From NCBI GenBank assembly GCA_030680835.1, contig JAUXUD010000057.1:1-64000 (forward strand): a DNA stretch of 64,000 bases, read 5' to 3'. This DNA comes from Bacteroidota bacterium (lineage in GTDB: Bacteria; Bacteroidota; Bacteroidia; UKL13-3). Below the pieces are notes generated by a model. The model searched no databases. It worked only from the letters and a program-made list of their open reading frames with translations, and was not told where the DNA came from. Below are positions 62,343 to 64,000 of this stretch, in pieces. Within the stretch, counting starts at the first letter, position 1, and every line of letters begins with the position of its first letter. Both the position numbers and the translations under genes were made by a program.

Positions 62343-63845
62343 ATGAAAAAGACAATAACAGGGATTTTTATGTCGTGTTTTTTATTAAATGTACACGCAC
62401 AAAACCAGTTGGATATTTTCAGATACAGCAATCAAAACATTAGCGGATCAGCCAGAACGCTTGGACTTTCGGGAGCCTGGGGTGCGGTTGGTGCCGATTT
62501 ATCGGCTGCCGCATTTAATCCTGCCGGACTTGGATTGTACCGAAGGAATGACCTGATGGGTGCATTATCTGTTACATCAACCTTAAGTAAAACCGAATAC
62601 AGTAATAATTTGATGAGCGATTCGCGAACCGTATTTAATATTCCGAATCTGGGTGTTGCGTTTAACTGGCTCAATCAGTATAAAGGCAGGGATCAACAGG
62701 TTGGCGTAGTGAGTTTAACAGGTGCTATTGGGATGAATCGTGTTAATGATTTTCAATCCAATATTATTTATTCAGGAAACAATTCAAACACATCCATCGC
62801 GAATTATTTTGCAAAGCAGGCCAATGGAACGGATACTTCCGACATCAATAGTATTTATTACGATAACGAACCTTTTGCTCAGGCCTGGCGCGCCATTTTA
62901 ATTGATAACCCCAGCTCACCAAATAAATTCAAATCTATTTTCGAAGCCATGGGTGATTCATTGTATACCGTGAGACAGGGGCAAAGTATTCAAAACCGTG
63001 GTAGAGTAAATGAATGGTACATAGGAGGCGGAATGAACATCAGTAATTTGGTTTATCTGGGAGCCTCTCTGGTATTTGAAGATGTAAAGTTTTCGAGAGA
63101 AAAATCCTATAATGAGTCTGTAATCTCAGCTACGCATACCGACTCATTTTACAAATCCATGAACATGAATGAACACTTGATTTCAAGCGGTTTTGGGGTG
63201 GGTGGAAAATTCGGAATTATCATCCGGCCGTTGGATTTTTTCAGGTTTGGGTTCTCGTACCAAACTCCGGTTCGTATCCGTTTTTTAGATTCGGTTACCA
63301 ATTCATTATCCATGAATTACAACAATGGCTGGACCCCTGTTTATTATCCCGGTTATTCTGAATATACACGTTATCAAATTGTCACTCCTTCGCGTTTTGG
63401 AGCCTCTGCAGCCTTCATTTTAGGCAAGTTGGCGGTTATTGCAGCCGACTTTGAAATGGTTGATTACCGGGAAGGGCGTTTACAGGGTACCAAAGATTTT
63501 AATTTTGATTACTCCATTAGAAACAGCAATAACAAAGCAATTTATGATGTGGGAAGAAATTATAAAATTGGTGCTGAAATTGCGGTGGATTTTGTAAGGG
63601 TAAGGGTTGGTTATGCAATGCTTGGAAGTCCGTATAATACCAATGTTATAAGTAAAGCAGATGGAATGAAACACCTGATTAGTGCAGGTTTCGGATGGGT
63701 GTATGAAGGTGCTTATTTCTTTGATTTTGCCGTAAGCGACAGAATAGGAAAAGATATACTTACACCCTATGAAGGAAATACCTTATCGGCTACCCATACT
63801 TCCCATAAACTGAACTTTGTTATTGGAGGAGGATACCGGTTTTAA
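62343..63845 (+). CDS. FadL/OmpP1-like outer membrane protein
   Basis: The 500-aa protein has a signal peptide (to about NVHAQ), then SGSARTLGLSGAWGAVGADL and AAFNPAGLGLYRRND, the N-terminal plug motif of the OmpP1/FadL/TodX group, followed by many amphipathic strands and a C-terminal LNFVIGGGYRF, a typical barrel end. FadL proteins let hydrophobic compounds cross the outer membrane; the substrate here is unknown. It follows the Tyr/Gly lipoprotein and the MITE-like repeat, and ends at a strong terminator. Confidence 0.87.
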   Translation: MKKTITGIFMSCFLLNVHAQNQLDIFRYSNQNISGSARTLGLSGAWGAVGADLSAAAFNPAGLGLYRRNDLMGALSVTSTLSKTEYSNNLMSDSRTVFNIPNLGVAFNWLNQYKGRDQQVGVVSLTGAIGMNRVNDFQSNIIYSGNNSNTSIANYFAKQANGTDTSDINSIYYDNEPFAQAWRAILIDNPSSPNKFKSIFEAMGDSLYTVRQGQSIQNRGRVNEWYIGGGMNISNLVYLGASLVFEDVKFSREKSYNESVISATHTDSFYKSMNMNEHLISSGFGVGGKFGIIIRPLDFFRFGFSYQTPVRIRFLDSVTNSLSMNYNNGWTPVYYPGYSEYTRYQIVTPSRFGASAAFILGKLAVIAADFEMVDYREGRLQGTKDFNFDYSIRNSNNKAIYDVGRNYKIGAEIAVDFVRVRVGYAMLGSPYNTNVISKADGMKHLISAGFGWVYEGAYFFDFAVSDRIGKDILTPYEGNTLSATHTSHKLNFVIGGGYRF

Positions 63846-63846
63846 A

Positions 63847-63862
63847 GGCATGGGGCATGGGG
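63847..63862 (+). repeat. GGCATGG tandem repeat after the FadL-like stop codon
   Basis: Two abutting GGCATGG units (GGCATGGGGCATGG) plus GG, beginning one base after the stop codon, before the terminator. The same core occurs after murB. Confidence 0.65.
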
Positions 63863-63868
63863 TTATAA

Positions 63869-63903
63869 AAAAAGCCTGTTCAAGTAATTTGAACAGGCTT
63901 TTT
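63869..63903. terminator. Bidirectional rho-independent terminator
   Basis: AAAAAGCCTGTTCAA (63869-63883) pairs exactly with TTGAACAGGCTTTTT (63889-63903) around GTAAT: a 15-bp stem with A and T runs at the two outer ends. It serves both the FadL-like gene and the convergent T9SS gene. Confidence 0.93.
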
Positions 63904-63920
63904 ATTGATTCAATAATTTA

Positions 63921-64000
63921 TTATTCTGATTTAGTAAATGGTTTTGAAATAATGTGGTTCCCTTCACGGAACCGGATGAAGTAAATTCCATTTTGCAAAT
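63921..64000 (-). CDS. C-terminal end of a T9SS cargo gene (partial)
   Basis: Reading the minus strand from the window edge gives an open frame ending LQNGIYFIRFREGN and HIISKPFTKSE before a stop at 63921-63923. The pattern L-x-x-GIYF-[IV]-x-x-x..G followed by a last basic strand is the end of the type A T9SS sorting domain, so the gene extends to the right of this window and encodes a secreted or surface protein. Nothing about its main domain can be seen. Confidence 0.75.
   Translation of the reverse strand, partial: LQNGIYFIRFREGNHIISKPFTKSE

Overview
This window is chromosomal DNA of a member of the Bacteroidota; I cannot place it below phylum. The evidence is: type IX secretion (T9SS) C-terminal sorting domains on several proteins, two DUF6089/PorG-type outer membrane proteins, a fused CcoN-CcoO cbb3 oxidase subunit, a DUF4293 protein, an archaeal/eukaryal-type ProRS, Omp28 and FadL-like proteins, near absence of strong Shine-Dalgarno sites, and promoter -7 elements of the TAnnTTTG type. 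Base composition is AT-rich, and most of the window is ordinary housekeeping sequence.

Layout. 1-760: the cut end of what looks like an IS21-type insertion sequence (22-base motif repeated every 24 bases), a decayed stretch, then tRNA-Ser(GCU) and tRNA-Pro(UGG) on the minus strand. 955-7422: a double-AAA ATPase with an unusual N-terminal half, a UbiA-type prenyltransferase, and a response regulator/TPR histidine kinase pair. 7491-19953: a long minus-strand run with sprT-like, murI, two skp/ompH genes, bamA, uppS, two DUF6089 genes, dgkA-type kinase, nadK, CBS protein, alpha/beta hydrolase, PabA/TrpG-type amidotransferase and a family 9 glycosyltransferase: envelope and outer membrane assembly plus NADP synthesis. 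20160-31332: a complete cbb3 oxidase locus: ccoNO, ccoQ, ccoP, ccoG, ccoH/fixH and a SafE-type membrane protein as one operon, and usp-ccoI-ccoS as a second, with an FNR-like regulator next to it. ccoQ (53 aa) and ccoS (57 aa) are short genes that I translated directly from the bases. 31382-39144: M61 and M49 peptidases, TIGR02757 protein, a beta-barrel protein, a YjbR protein and a T9SS cargo protein. 39210-44087: an orphan tailspike-like beta-helix protein and an LTA synthase-family membrane protein. 44163-60513: murB, xerD, Omp28-like lipoprotein, hisS-hutH-nadC, DUF4293, and secA-deoC-SPOR-FAH-msrA, then a conserved unknown and proS. 60608-64000: a Tyr/Gly-rich lipoprotein, a FadL-like porin and the tail of a T9SS cargo gene.

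The best signals beyond ordinary annotation are three. First, both cbb3 operons have a 14-base FNR/DNR-type palindrome at the same distance (about 58-60 bases) upstream of a perfect TAnnTTTG element, which puts the sites near -62; this predicts the regulon of the adjacent FNR-like regulator and fixes the start of the universal stress gene. Second, six genes that end transcription units carry short tandem repeats, in five cases G-rich and in three clearly one sequence family, directly after (once across) the stop codon. Third, there are large non-coding palindromes: a perfect 32-base inverted repeat with a 2-base loop at 45417-45482, a 122-base MITE-like palindrome at 62171-62292, and an identical 20-base palindrome in two convergent junctions. 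I saw no CRISPR array, no prophage cluster and no recognisable defence system.
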